Shown: positions 43,498 through 52,540, counted from the first letter of the stretch. The stretch: 64,000 nucleotides of DNA from Pseudomonas lini (GCF_030812475.1 NZ_JAUSSR010000001.1:790970-854969), one strand, 5' to 3'. Translations and numbers: made by a program. The notes: generated from the sequence alone by a model not told the origin.

Positions 43498-45588
43498 TCA
43501 GAGGTTGAGGGTCAGGCTGACGCTGAGGTTGCGCGGATCGCCCGGCATGACCCAGGCGCTGTTATAGGAGCGTTCGTAGTACTTGCGGTTGAACAGGTTG
43601 TTGAGGTTCAGCCCGACGGTGACCTCCTCGCTGGCTTGGTAATGGGCGAGCAGGTCGACGGTGCTGTAGGAGGGGAGGGTGAAAGCGCTGCCGGTCTGAC
43701 CCGAGCGCTCGCCCACGTAGCTCACGGCTGCGCCGATATCCGAGCCCCGCAAGGCGCCGTTCTGAAACTCGTGCACGGCCATCAGGCTGCCGCTGTGTCG
43801 GGCGATGCCGAGCAGGTCGCTGCCTTCGGGGATGGCCGCGTCGCCCTTGGTCACTTCGGCGTCTATATAGGCGTAGGCGCCGATCACACGCAGGGCCTCG
43901 GTGACCTGGCCGCTGAACTGCAGGTCCAGGCCCTGGCTGCGGGCCTTGCCTGCGGCGATGCTGTCACCCAGGGCATCGGTGGTGATGACATTTTCCTTGT
44001 CGATGTGGAACAGGGCGATCGTCGCTCCGATGCGGCTGTCGAAGAGATCGAGTTTCAGGCCGCTCTCATAGCCCAGGCCCTTTTCAGGCTTGTACACCTG
44101 ACCCTGGGTGCCGACGGTATTGGGCTTGAACGAAGTGGAGGCGTTGGCGAACACGCCGACTTGCGGCGTCAGTTGGTAGAGCAGGCCGATGCGCGGGGTT
44201 GCGACGTCCTTTTCCTGGCTGTTGCTCACACCCGTGGTGCGGTTCAGCGAAGTCTGCTCGATGCGCTCCAGGCGCACCCCGATCAGCCCGCGCAGGCGTT
44301 CGGTAAAAGTGATCTGGTCCTGAAGGTTGAGGGCGTAGCTCTCGGTGTGCTCGAAGAAGTCGTTGGCACGGGTCAGGGCCGGTTTGGGCTGACCGTAGAC
44401 CGGGTTGTAGATGTCCAGGCCATAGCTCAGCAGCGTGGCACTCTGGGGATACTTCTGGCTGTTGCGGTAATTCTCGTATTCCAGACCGGTCAGCGTCTGA
44501 TGCTGCCAGCCGCCGAGCTCGAAGTGGCCGTGCAGCTCGGCCTGGGTGATGCTGTCGTTCCACTCGAAATCACGCTCGCGGTAGAAACGGCTGATGGTCG
44601 TGCCGACCAGGACCTGGGGTTCCGAACTCGCGCCCTTGAGCGTGCCCTGGGTGTAGTGGTTGGCCAGGCGCAGTTTCCAGTCGTCGCTCAGGTAGTGCTC
44701 CAGCGCCAGGTCGATGGTCTGGTTGTCGTTGCGGATCTGGCCGTCGTCGGGCTCGCCGACGAAGGTCGAGCGCTTGACCGAGCCCAGCTCACCATTGACC
44801 GCAGGAATGCCACGGTCGAACACCGATTCGGTGCGGGAAAACTCGGTGTCGAGCATCAGCCGGGTGTCCGGGGAAATCTGCCAGCTCAGCGACGGGCTGA
44901 CAATGCGTCGTTCGTTGCCGACATGGTCGCGGAAGCTGCCGTTGTCCTCGACCGCCAGGTTGACCCGAGCCAGCAAGTTGCCCTCGCTGTCGAGCGGGGC
45001 GTTGACGTCCAGGTTGCTCCGATAGCGATCCCAGGTGCCCGCGCTGACATTCAGGGTGCTGAAGGTTTCCGCCTGAGGACGCTTGGTGACGATATTGACC
45101 AGGCCACCGGGATCGCCGCGACCGTAGAGGCTGGCCGCCGGCCCCTTGAGCACTTCGATGCGCTCGATGTTGGAAGTGTCCGGCGAGCTGTAGCTGCCAC
45201 GATTGATCGCGAAGCCGTTCTTGTACAACTCACCGGTGGTGAAGCCACGCACGCTGTAGTTGAGGAAGGTCAGCCCGCCGAAGTTGTTCTGGCGCGCCAC
45301 GCCACCGGCGAAATCCAGGGCGCGGTCGATGCGGGAGGTATTGAGGTCCTGGATCACCTGGGCGGGGATAACGTCAATGCTCTGCGGGGTGTCACGGATG
45401 TCCGTGTCGGTGCGGGTGGCCGTGGCCGAGCGGGTGGCGCGATAACCACGCACCGGGCCGTCGGCGCGTTCTTCGATAAATGAATCGGTGATGGATAGCT
45501 CGTCCAGCACCAGGGTTTCTGCCGCTGATAGCGGTTGTTCAAATAGCCCGAGGGTGAGTCCTGCCAGCAGCGGCGCGTAGTGTTTCAA
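43498..45588 (-). CDS. TonB-dependent siderophore/metallophore receptor
   Basis: 696 residues. I choose TTG 45588 because GGAG is 10 bases before it and a signal peptide (HYAPLLAGLTLGLFEQPLSA) starts there; an ATG at 45624 would add 12 residues. Plug domain (RDTPQSIDVIPAQVI, RIEVLKGPAASLYGRG), then the 22-strand barrel ending VSLTLNL with terminal aromatic-free residue L. Outer membrane; takes up a ferric or zinc chelate. Candidate Zur box just upstream points to zinc. Confidence 0.9.
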   Translation of the reverse strand: MKHYAPLLAGLTLGLFEQPLSAAETLVLDELSITDSFIEERADGPVRGYRATRSATATRTDTDIRDTPQSIDVIPAQVIQDLNTSRIDRALDFAGGVARQNNFGGLTFLNYSVRGFTTGELYKNGFAINRGSYSSPDTSNIERIEVLKGPAASLYGRGDPGGLVNIVTKRPQAETFSTLNVSAGTWDRYRSNLDVNAPLDSEGNLLARVNLAVEDNGSFRDHVGNERRIVSPSLSWQISPDTRLMLDTEFSRTESVFDRGIPAVNGELGSVKRSTFVGEPDDGQIRNDNQTIDLALEHYLSDDWKLRLANHYTQGTLKGASSEPQVLVGTTISRFYRERDFEWNDSITQAELHGHFELGGWQHQTLTGLEYENYRNSQKYPQSATLLSYGLDIYNPVYGQPKPALTRANDFFEHTESYALNLQDQITFTERLRGLIGVRLERIEQTSLNRTTGVSNSQEKDVATPRIGLLYQLTPQVGVFANASTSFKPNTVGTQGQVYKPEKGLGYESGLKLDLFDSRIGATIALFHIDKENVITTDALGDSIAAGKARSQGLDLQFSGQVTEALRVIGAYAYIDAEVTKGDAAIPEGSDLLGIARHSGSLMAVHEFQNGALRGSDIGAAVSYVGERSGQTGSAFTLPSYSTVDLLAHYQASEEVTVGLNLNNLFNRKYYERSYNSAWVMPGDPRNLSVSLTLNL

Positions 45589-45608
45589 AATGGGTTCTCC
45601 GTTGATTA

Positions 45609-45623
45609 TGTAATAACATAACA
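45609..45623. promoter_or_regulatory. Candidate Zur box upstream of the TonB receptor
   Basis: TGTAATAACATAACA matches the symmetric zinc-uptake-regulator consensus TGTTATANTATAACA at 12 of 14 defined positions. It lies 21-35 bases before the receptor start codon. Suggests zinc-responsive repression of the receptor/DUF4198 operon. Sequence match only; weakened by two mismatches. Confidence 0.5.
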
Positions 45624-45777
45624 TTTATCAGTTGGGAGGCACTACTGCTGTCATGGGATTGCGTCGGCGCGGGGCGGTGGAGATGCAAGCTGCCGGGACG
45701 CTGGCGTTGTTAGAGGTGTTTGAATGTTCGATTGAGCCGCGGCGGGTTTCGCTACTGGGATGAGCATCCGCTGAAAT

Positions 45778-45801
45778 GCGGTCCCCAAAAAAAGGGACCG
45801 C
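45778..45801 (-). terminator. Hairpin after DUF6124 copy C
   Basis: 8-bp stem GCGGTCCC/GGGACCGC with a C-A7 loop, 31 bases after the DUF6124 stop on the minus strand. The poly-T run of the transcript is inside the loop, so it may act as a weak terminator or processing barrier. No gene is seen between here and the receptor promoter. Confidence 0.4.
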
Positions 45802-45831
45802 TGCATAGCCTGCATCGCGGACGCGTTTGCC

Positions 45832-46194
45832 TTAGGCGGATGGATCGATCTGATCCAGCATCCGGTTCGCCGTGATTTCCGCGAGCATGATGCTGTTGGA
45901 AATGCCCAGCAGGGCGTTGCGCGACCCCCCGTCCAGATGATCCACCAGGTGATGGACCATTACATCGACTGAGGCCAGGGTTTCGACGAGATAAACCGCC
46001 AGGGTTTCGGTCGTGGCCTGCGGGTCGATGGTAAACAGGGTGCTGGGAGTGCGCGGGGCGGCTTTGATGTCGGCAGTGGAGGGGAAGTGGAATTTGAGGG
46101 CGCGTTCGGCAGCCTCGTTGAGTTTGTTTGAGTCGGGGCTTTGGCAGGGGGGTGCCGGATCAGTTTCCGGCGGGTTTGGTGAAGGCTTTTTCAT
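45832..46194 (-). CDS. DUF6124 family protein, copy C
   Basis: 120 residues, a more distant member than A and B: MKKPSPNPPETDPAPP start, a helix (DSNKLNEAAERALKFHF) typical of the family that A and B lack, then the shared C-terminal region (LFTIDPQATTETLAVYLVET, then NALLGISNSIMLAEITANRM). AAGGA is 8 bases before the ATG and pairs with the leader's regulatory strand. Function unknown. Confidence 0.85.
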   Translation of the reverse strand: MKKPSPNPPETDPAPPCQSPDSNKLNEAAERALKFHFPSTADIKAAPRTPSTLFTIDPQATTETLAVYLVETLASVDVMVHHLVDHLDGGSRNALLGISNSIMLAEITANRMLDQIDPSA

Positions 46195-46467
46195 TCGCTA
46201 AGTCCTTGCATGGAGCGCCACCCTTCTTGCTGCTAAACGAAAAGGGAGGCAGCTGTACGCAGGTTAGCAGACCGGGGACCTAGCAAACCGGCGCGCCCGA
46301 AGGCGCCCTGCGCACAGCTACCATCAAGTACAGGCATGGTAATGCCTTGTCTGATAGAGCTTGTGCATTCACTAGGAAACTACGGGCTGCTAAACCCGAT
46401 CACTGATGGGCAGTGACGCGAATCAAGTTACCGAGCAGCCCCAAAGCGCACAAGCCGGCGGATTCTG
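46195..46467 (-). ncRNA. Structured DUF6124 leader RNA, copy C
   Basis: Diverged third copy on the minus strand. Conserved blocks (AGAATCCGCCGGCTTGTGCG, two UUUAGCAGC, CUGCUAAC) are fixed, and the helices are changed but still pair: hairpin 1 at 46400-46416 (TCACTG/CAGTGA), hairpin 2 at 46332-46347 (AGGCA/TGCCT), UUCG hairpin around 46298-46301, terminal helix 46214-46225/46242-46254. Regulatory strand GCUAGGUCC (46276-46284) pairs over 9 bases with GGACUUAGC (46197-46205), covering part of the Shine-Dalgarno sequence, or over 8 bases with CCUAGUGA (46369-46376). Confidence 0.75.
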
Positions 46468-46937
46468 GCGTACCCGTAGGCAACGGCGCAAGGTCTTGTA
46501 GCTTTCAGGAAGTAATCAGTAGGACGCTTAAACATGCATCTTTCGCGGGTGTTTAATTTGCTTGATCGAACATTGCTGCACGCCTGATTTCCGCACTCCG
46601 CCAGCGCCAGCGGCAGGTATGCGGTGCGCCTCAAGTCGGTTCATTCAGGGCGAGGTTGGAGGGTCTTTTTCAATCATGGGGAGGTAGGAGACATGTGGTC
46701 TAAATCGCGCTACACAGTCGGCGCCCAAGACTATATGACTGGCACAAAAAAATGCTGCCCACTGCCCACTGTAGGAGCGAGCTTGCTCGCGATGGTCGTT
46801 AACGATAACGCGTGTTTGCTGGTTAAACGCGGTGCTCTTGAATCCATCGTCGGAACGCCGCCCGGAGCAAGCTCGCTCCTACAGGGGCCGCATTCGCTTA
46901 ACAGATCGGCATTGCACTTTTGGGCGGCACTTCTGCT
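46468..46937. other. Gene-free stretch with a REP/BIME pair
   Basis: 470 bases with no coding signal I trust. The left part continues the sequence upstream of the DUF6124 leader. At 46770-46884 lies an inverted REP pair: TGTAGGAGCGAGCTTGCTCG at 46770, a shared spacer with AACGATAACGCGTGTTTGCT, and GGAGCAAGCTCGCTCCTACA at 46864. The same spacer sequence recurs in the REP pair at 50507-50607, so the two are copies of one element. Confidence 0.75.
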
Positions 46938-47861
46938 TCACTCGGTCCCAGACTCCACTCCCTCCAGATGATCAATGTGCTTGAATCTCTTGACCAGAAA
47001 ATCAATCAGGCTGCGCACTCGCGCCGACAGGTGCAGCTGCTGCGGATACACGGCGTAGACATCGGCGCGGGTGGGGGTCTGGTCTTCCAGCACCAGGCGC
47101 AGGCGGCCACTGCGCACATAGCGGGCGATGTCCCATTCGGCCCGCAGCAGAATGCCGTGACCTTCCAGTGCCCAATTCAGGGCCACTTCACCGTCGTTGC
47201 ACCCTAGCGCGCCGCGCACTTTGACGTTTTGCGTGCGCCCGCCGTTGGTAAAGCTCCACACGCCGTAGGGCGTTTCGTTTTGCCGCAGGAAGATGCAGTT
47301 GTGTTGTTGCAGATCCGCGAGGCGTTGCGGCACGCCATGTTTTTCCAGGTACAGCGGCGAGGCGCATAACAGGCGGCGGTTGGAAGCGATCTTGCGGGCA
47401 TGGAAGGCGGCGTCCGGCAGCATGCCGAAACGAATGCCCAGGTCAAACCCGTGGGTCGTCAGGTCGAGTGGGTGGTCAGTGATTTCCAGCTGTATTTCCA
47501 CCTCCGGGTATTGCGCGAAGAACGCGCCCAATGCGGGGCCGATGTAGCGCCGGCCGAACCCCAGCGAGGCGTTGACACGAATCAGCCCTTTGGGGGTCGC
47601 CCGACTGCTGCTGATCAACTGCTCGACTTCATTGATCTGCGTGAGGATGCGCGTGGCATGGGAGAAATACAGCTCGCCTTCCGGGGTCAGGCTCATCGAG
47701 CGCGTGGTGCGGTTGACCAGGCGTGTGCCGAGACGCGCTTCCAGGGCGGTCAGGCGTTTGCTCACGGCCGGTGGCGTGACGCCCAGCTCTCGAGCCGTGG
47801 CGGCCAGGCTGCCTTTATTGGCCAGCAGGTAGAAAAAAGACAAATCCAGGGTTTGGCTCAT
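46938..47861 (-). CDS. LysR-type regulator, DmlR-like
   Basis: 307 residues from ATG 47861; the open frame upstream has no similarity to the family. HTH at residues 15-40 (GSLAATARELGVTPPAVSKR) followed by the LysR sensor domain (GHGILLRAEWDIARYVRSG). It resembles DmlR-group regulators and is divergent from the D-malate/tartrate dehydrogenase gene with a 136-base shared promoter. Very likely its activator. Confidence 0.88.
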   Translation of the reverse strand: MSQTLDLSFFYLLANKGSLAATARELGVTPPAVSKRLTALEARLGTRLVNRTTRSMSLTPEGELYFSHATRILTQINEVEQLISSSRATPKGLIRVNASLGFGRRYIGPALGAFFAQYPEVEIQLEITDHPLDLTTHGFDLGIRFGMLPDAAFHARKIASNRRLLCASPLYLEKHGVPQRLADLQQHNCIFLRQNETPYGVWSFTNGGRTQNVKVRGALGCNDGEVALNWALEGHGILLRAEWDIARYVRSGRLRLVLEDQTPTRADVYAVYPQQLHLSARVRSLIDFLVKRFKHIDHLEGVESGTE

Positions 47862-47997
47862 TCGTAACTCAAATTCATGTATGTAGTTATTTTGGGTAAC
47901 TCCCGCGTATTTGCTCACTACATATACTCCGCTCACACCCTGATTGAACAGCCCGTTCAACAGGCACAACAAAAACGTGACGAGAGTGGAGTTGACC

Positions 47998-49053
47998 ATG
48001 AGCGCATACAAAATTGCTGCAGTTCCAGGTGACGGCATCGGTGTTGAAGTGATCGCCTCCGGTGTCGAGGTGCTGCAAGCCCTGTCGAAAAAGGCCGGCT
48101 TCGAACTGGATTTCAAACACTTCGACTGGAATTCGGATAACTACCTGAAAAACGGTTACTACATCCCCGAAGGCGGGCTGGAGGAACTGAAAACCTTCGA
48201 CGCGATTTTCTTCGGCGCGGTCGGTGCGCTCAACGTGCCGGATCACATTTCCCTGTGGGGCCTGCGCCTGCCGATCTGCCAGGGCTTCGACCAGTACGCC
48301 AACGTACGTCCGGCGCGCGTGCTGCCAGGGGTTAAAAGCCCGCTGCTCAATGGTGATCAGATCGACTGGGTGGTGGTGCGTGAAAACTCCGAAGGCGAGT
48401 ACTCCGGCAATGGCGGCCGTGTGCACCGGGGCTTGCCGGAAGAAGTGGCCACGGAAGTGTCGGTGTTCACCCGTGCCGGGGTCGAGCGCATTCACCGCTT
48501 CGCTTTCGAACTGGCCCGTAGCCGTCCGCGCAAGCACCTGACCATGGTGACCAAGTCCAACGCGCAGCGTCACGGCATGGTGTTGTGGGACGAGATCTTC
48601 TACGAAGTGGCCAAGGATTTTCCTGACGTCAAAATCGACAAGGAACTGGTCGATGCCGTGACCACGCGCATGGTGCTCAAACCGTCGACGCTGGACGTGA
48701 TCGTCGCCACCAACCTGCACGCCGACATCCTCTCCGATCTGGCCGCCGCATTGTCCGGCAGCCTGGGCATTGCGCCGACCGCCAACCTCAACCCGTCGCG
48801 CAAATTCCCTTCGATGTTCGAACCGATCCATGGCTCGGCCTTCGACATCACCGGCAAAGGTGTCGCCAACCCGATCGCGACATTCTGGACGGCGGCGATG
48901 ATGCTCGAACACCTTGGCGAAGCCGCTGCGGCCAAGCATTTGATGTCGGCCATCGAGGCGGTGACCGAGAGCGGTCTGCATACCCCCGATCTCGGTGGCA
49001 ACGCCACCACCCGCCAGATCACGGAAGCGATCATTGCGTTGATCAACCGCTGA
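47998..49053 (+). CDS. dmlA: Tartrate/D-malate dehydrogenase
   Basis: 351 residues from ATG 47998, with GGAG 6 bases upstream. Isocitrate/isopropylmalate dehydrogenase fold; family features VPGDGIGVEVI, the substrate-binding RPARVLPGVKSPL, VRENSEGEYSGNGGR and the metal aspartates in ATNLHADILSDLAAAL. It oxidatively decarboxylates D-malate to pyruvate and can act on tartrate. Followed by dctA, which imports C4 acids, so the two form a utilisation unit under the LysR gene. Confidence 0.9.
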   Translation: MSAYKIAAVPGDGIGVEVIASGVEVLQALSKKAGFELDFKHFDWNSDNYLKNGYYIPEGGLEELKTFDAIFFGAVGALNVPDHISLWGLRLPICQGFDQYANVRPARVLPGVKSPLLNGDQIDWVVVRENSEGEYSGNGGRVHRGLPEEVATEVSVFTRAGVERIHRFAFELARSRPRKHLTMVTKSNAQRHGMVLWDEIFYEVAKDFPDVKIDKELVDAVTTRMVLKPSTLDVIVATNLHADILSDLAAALSGSLGIAPTANLNPSRKFPSMFEPIHGSAFDITGKGVANPIATFWTAAMMLEHLGEAAAAKHLMSAIEAVTESGLHTPDLGGNATTRQITEAIIALINR

Positions 49054-49150
49054 TATTAATCGGCGATTCAAGCTGCGGCACCACGCCTTGGGGCGATCAC
49101 CGATCCGCCCCTTGGCCTTTCCTGACAACAATAAAAAATCAGGGCCGGTC

Positions 49151-50539
49151 ATGAAAAGAATATTTGGCAAACTATACGTACAGGTGCTCCTCGCGGTCAT
49201 CCTCGGCGCCATCGTCGGGGTGTTCGTTCCGGAAACCGGCACTGCGCTCAAGCCGTTGGGCGACGCGTTCATCAAGCTGATCAAGATGCTCCTCGCCCCG
49301 GTGATCTTCCTGACCGTGGTCACGGGCATCGCGCGCATGGAAAACATGAAGGAGCTGGGGCGTGTCGGCTTCCGGGCGCTGATCTATTTCGAAGTGGTGT
49401 CGACCCTGGCGCTGGTGGTCGGCCTGGTCGTCGTGGATGTGTTCAAGCCCGGTGCGGGCATGAACATTGATGTCGCGACACTGGACACCTCCAGTCTGGC
49501 AACCTACACGTCAGCCGTGAAACACGCCTCGTTCATGGACTTCGTCATGAACATCATCCCGGACACCATCGTAGATGCGTTCGCCAAGGGCAACGTCCTG
49601 CAAATCCTGCTGTTTTCCATTTTGCTTGGCATTGCCCTGGCGCATGCAGGGCCGCGCGCAAAAGCGTTCGTCGACACGCTGGATGGATTGATGCAGGGCA
49701 TGTTTCGCATCGTCAACATGGTCATGCGCCTGGCGCCCATCGGTGCGTTCGGTGCCATCGCGTTCACCATCGGCAAGTACGGCTTCGGCTCGCTGTTCTC
49801 GCTGGGCAAGCTGATGGCCTGCGTCTACCTGACCTGTGCCGTGTTCGTGATCTTCGTCCTGGGGCCGATCTGCCGCTACAGCGGTTTCAGCCTGTGGAAG
49901 TTTCTGAAGTTCATCAAGGAAGAACTGTTCACCGTGCTCGGCACCAGCTCTTCGGAATCGGTGTTGCCGCAGATGATTTCCAAGATGGAAAAGGCCGGTG
50001 TGTCCAAACCTGTGGCCGGGATGATCATTCCCTCTGGACTGACCTTCAACCCGGACGGGCAGGCGATCTACTACACCATCGCTGCCATCTTCATCGCCCA
50101 GGCCACGAATACGCCGCTGACCCTGACAGATCAGTTGATCGTGCTGGCGGTACTGATGTTTACGTCCAAAGGCTCTGCGGGTGTCACCGGTTCGGGGTTC
50201 ATCATTCTGGCGGCGACCTTATCGTCCCTGGGCACCATTCCGGTGGCGGGCATGGTGCTGCTGTTGGGCGTCGACCGCTTCATGTCGGAAGCGCGGGCGA
50301 TCACCAACACCATTGGCAACGGCGTCGGCACCATGGCCATCGCCAAATGGGTCGGGGCGCTGGACACCGTGAAAATGCACAAGGCGCTCAATGGCGAGGT
50401 CGTCGATGAAAAGCCTGAGGTGATACAAGCAGAAACTGCCGCGGGTCCTGCATCGAAAGAGGCGGGCACCTTGCTCGATGCCAGTCAGTTAAGCGAATGG
50501 GGCCCCTGTAGGAGCGAGCTTGCTCGCGATGGTCGTTAA
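49151..50539 (+). CDS. dctA: C4-dicarboxylate transporter DctA
   Basis: 462 residues from ATG 49151 (MKRIFGKLYVQVLLAVILGA, the normal DctA start). The DAACS family motifs are present: SSSESVLPQMISKMEKAGVS and GLTFNPDGQAIYYT. Inner-membrane importer of succinate, fumarate and malate. The final 12 codons (GPCRSELARDGR*) are not DctA sequence: they are read from a REP element that runs past the natural end, so the native C-terminus was replaced. The transporter core is intact. Confidence 0.93.
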   Translation: MKRIFGKLYVQVLLAVILGAIVGVFVPETGTALKPLGDAFIKLIKMLLAPVIFLTVVTGIARMENMKELGRVGFRALIYFEVVSTLALVVGLVVVDVFKPGAGMNIDVATLDTSSLATYTSAVKHASFMDFVMNIIPDTIVDAFAKGNVLQILLFSILLGIALAHAGPRAKAFVDTLDGLMQGMFRIVNMVMRLAPIGAFGAIAFTIGKYGFGSLFSLGKLMACVYLTCAVFVIFVLGPICRYSGFSLWKFLKFIKEELFTVLGTSSSESVLPQMISKMEKAGVSKPVAGMIIPSGLTFNPDGQAIYYTIAAIFIAQATNTPLTLTDQLIVLAVLMFTSKGSAGVTGSGFIILAATLSSLGTIPVAGMVLLLGVDRFMSEARAITNTIGNGVGTMAIAKWVGALDTVKMHKALNGEVVDEKPEVIQAETAAGPASKEAGTLLDASQLSEWGPCRSELARDGR

Positions 50540-50607
50540 CGATAACGCGTGTTTGCTGCTTAAACGCGGTGCTCTTGAGTCCATCGCGAGCGAGCTCGCT
50601 CCTACAG
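50507..50607. repeat. Inverted REP pair overlapping the end of dctA
   Basis: TGTAGGAGCGAGCTTGCTCG at 50507, spacer with ACGATAACGCGTGTTTGCTG, then CGCGAGCGAGCTCGCTCCTA at about 50586. The left repeat lies inside the dctA coding frame. Confidence 0.88.
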
Positions 50608-50680
50608 TATCCTTAACTGATGTGCATTAGGCACCTTGCGCCCCAGCCTTCAAGAAGTCACTCGGGCGTAACGCCGATGG

Positions 50681-50717
50681 AAAAAAGGGCGCCTGCAAAA
50701 TCATGGATCAGGCGCCC
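50681..50717 (-). terminator. Rho-independent terminator of the ThDP/HglS/aminotransferase operon
   Basis: 9-bp stem GGGCGCCTG/CAGGCGCCC, then a T6 run when read on the minus strand, 24 bases beyond the ThDP gene stop at 50741. Classic strong form. Confidence 0.88.
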
Positions 50718-50740
50718 CACAGGAGGCCATCGGGACAGGC

Positions 50741-52420
50741 TTACTGCTTGCTTGATTGCGCTCTGATCTGGCTCAGGCTCAGTCGCGGCGTCAAGGCTTC
50801 CGGGTCGACTCTCACTTCAATCAAGCACGGCCGGGACATTGCCAGGCAGCGTTCGAAAGCGGGTTCAAACCCGGCCGTGACTGTCACCAACTCGCCATGC
50901 AGTCCGTAGGCTTGAGCCAATGCTACGAAGTCCGGGTTGTGCAGATCAGTCCCTGACACGCGCCCCGGATAATTGCGCTCCTGGTGCATTCTGATGGTGC
51001 CGTACATGCCGTTATTGATCACAACGAAAATGACGTTGGCCCCGTATTGCGCGGCAGTCGCTATCTCCTGGCCATTCATCAAGAAACAGCCATCGCCCGA
51101 GAATGAAACCACCACCCGTTCCGGACACGTCAGCTTGGCCGCCACCGCAGCGGGAACGCCATAACCCATCGAGCCGTTGGTAGGGCCGAGTTGGGTACGG
51201 TAGTGGCGGAACTGATAGAACCGTTGAAGCCAGACCGCATAGTTTCCAGCACCATTGGTCAGTATCGCGTCGTCCGGCAGCCTGCTATTCAACCAGGCAA
51301 TGATGTCGGCCATTTGCACGTTGCCAGGGGAGGGCGACCGCTCCAGGTTTTGCTGATAGTGGCTGTTCAGCGTACGCGTCCATTCGCGGTTTTTTCCGGG
51401 GGCGGCTGCCGGGAGCTTTGAGGCTGATTTGGCAAAGGTCGACATGCTGCTGTTGATCGCCAACGCAGGTTGGTAAACCCGACCCAGTTCCTCGATGCCC
51501 TGGTGGATATGAATCAAGGTTTGCCTGGGGACCGGGATCTCCAGGGCCGCATATCCACCTGTTGAAACCTCGCCCATTCGAGAACCGACTACCAGTAGCA
51601 GGTCAGCTTCTTTGACTGCCGACAGCAACGGCGCCGAAGCGGCGAAGCCAAGATCTCCCACATAGTTGGGGTGTCGATTGTCGAACAGGTCCTGGCAGCG
51701 AAAGGACGCTGCAACCGGGATGTCTTGCTGTTCGGCAAACAGACGAATGTCGTGCACCGATTCGGCATCCCAGCCGCTGCCGCCCAGCACCATCAAGGGT
51801 CGCTCTGACTGCCCGAGCAGTTGTTGCATCGCGGTCAATTGTTCGGCGGCCGGGGTCATCAGGACACGTTTGAAAGGCCCGGCATCACTCACTTGCGCCA
51901 GTTCAGTCAGCATGTCCTCCGGTAACGCGACCACGACTGGCCCGGGCCTGCCATTCACTGCGCGGTGGAACGCCTGGCTGATCAGCTCGGGAATCCGGCG
52001 TGTGTCGTCGATCTGCACCACCCATTTGGCCAGGGGGCCGAACATCTGGCGAAAATCGATTTCCTGAAAAGCTTCGCGATACTGTTGATCGCGAGCCACC
52101 TGGCCAATGAACAGAATCATCGGCGTGGAATCCTGGAACGCGGTGTGGACGCCAACCGAGGCATTGGTTGCCCCCGGGCCTCGGGTGACGAAGCAGATGC
52201 CTGGCTCGCCGGTGAGTTTGCCGTAGGCTTCGGCCATATAGGCCGCGCCGCCCTCCTGACGGCAAACGACCAGGTCGATTTCTTCCTGCACGTCATGCAA
52301 TGCGTCGAGTACCGCGAGGTAGCTTTCTCCCGGCACACAGAAAGCTCTCTTGACGCCGTGGATGCGCAGGGCATCCACCAGAATCTGACCTCCGCTACGA
52401 CGAGAAATGTTTTTATTCAT
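50741..52420 (-). CDS. Thiamine-diphosphate-dependent enzyme (acetolactate synthase-like)
   Basis: 559 residues from ATG 52420 (AGGAG 8 bases upstream). All three ThDP domains are present: N-terminal with the catalytic glutamate in CRQEGGAAYMAEA, the central domain (GGSGWDAESV) and the C-terminal GDGCFLMNGQEIATAAQYG...NN thiamine motif. It resembles acetolactate-synthase/oxo-acid decarboxylases without a regulatory subunit. In an operon with HglS and a class III aminotransferase, but its step in that pathway is not obvious; perhaps it handles a 2-keto acid branch. Confidence 0.84.
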   Translation of the reverse strand: MNKNISRRSGGQILVDALRIHGVKRAFCVPGESYLAVLDALHDVQEEIDLVVCRQEGGAAYMAEAYGKLTGEPGICFVTRGPGATNASVGVHTAFQDSTPMILFIGQVARDQQYREAFQEIDFRQMFGPLAKWVVQIDDTRRIPELISQAFHRAVNGRPGPVVVALPEDMLTELAQVSDAGPFKRVLMTPAAEQLTAMQQLLGQSERPLMVLGGSGWDAESVHDIRLFAEQQDIPVAASFRCQDLFDNRHPNYVGDLGFAASAPLLSAVKEADLLLVVGSRMGEVSTGGYAALEIPVPRQTLIHIHQGIEELGRVYQPALAINSSMSTFAKSASKLPAAAPGKNREWTRTLNSHYQQNLERSPSPGNVQMADIIAWLNSRLPDDAILTNGAGNYAVWLQRFYQFRHYRTQLGPTNGSMGYGVPAAVAAKLTCPERVVVSFSGDGCFLMNGQEIATAAQYGANVIFVVINNGMYGTIRMHQERNYPGRVSGTDLHNPDFVALAQAYGLHGELVTVTAGFEPAFERCLAMSRPCLIEVRVDPEALTPRLSLSQIRAQSSKQ

Positions 52421-52540
52421 TGTTATCTCCTGAGTCGAATGGGCGGTGTACAGAGGTGAGCGGTTCACTATGTTGTAGACGACATCTCGTTGGCTTACCC
52501 GAGCTGCGGCAAACCAGGGTTTGCCGCGCATGGGGGGAAT

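Noticed and set aside
43477..45483. 668-codon open frame on the plus strand
   Set aside because: Shadow of the TonB receptor on the other strand; composition is G/V/A/D-rich without motifs.
45778..45801. Strong terminator after DUF6124 copy C
   Set aside because: Kept only as a weak hairpin, because the run of Ts is in the loop and none follows the stem.
46428..46634. 68-codon minus-strand frame overlapping leader copy C
   Set aside because: It lies across the conserved RNA block and its upstream flank; no protein similarity and no ribosome site.
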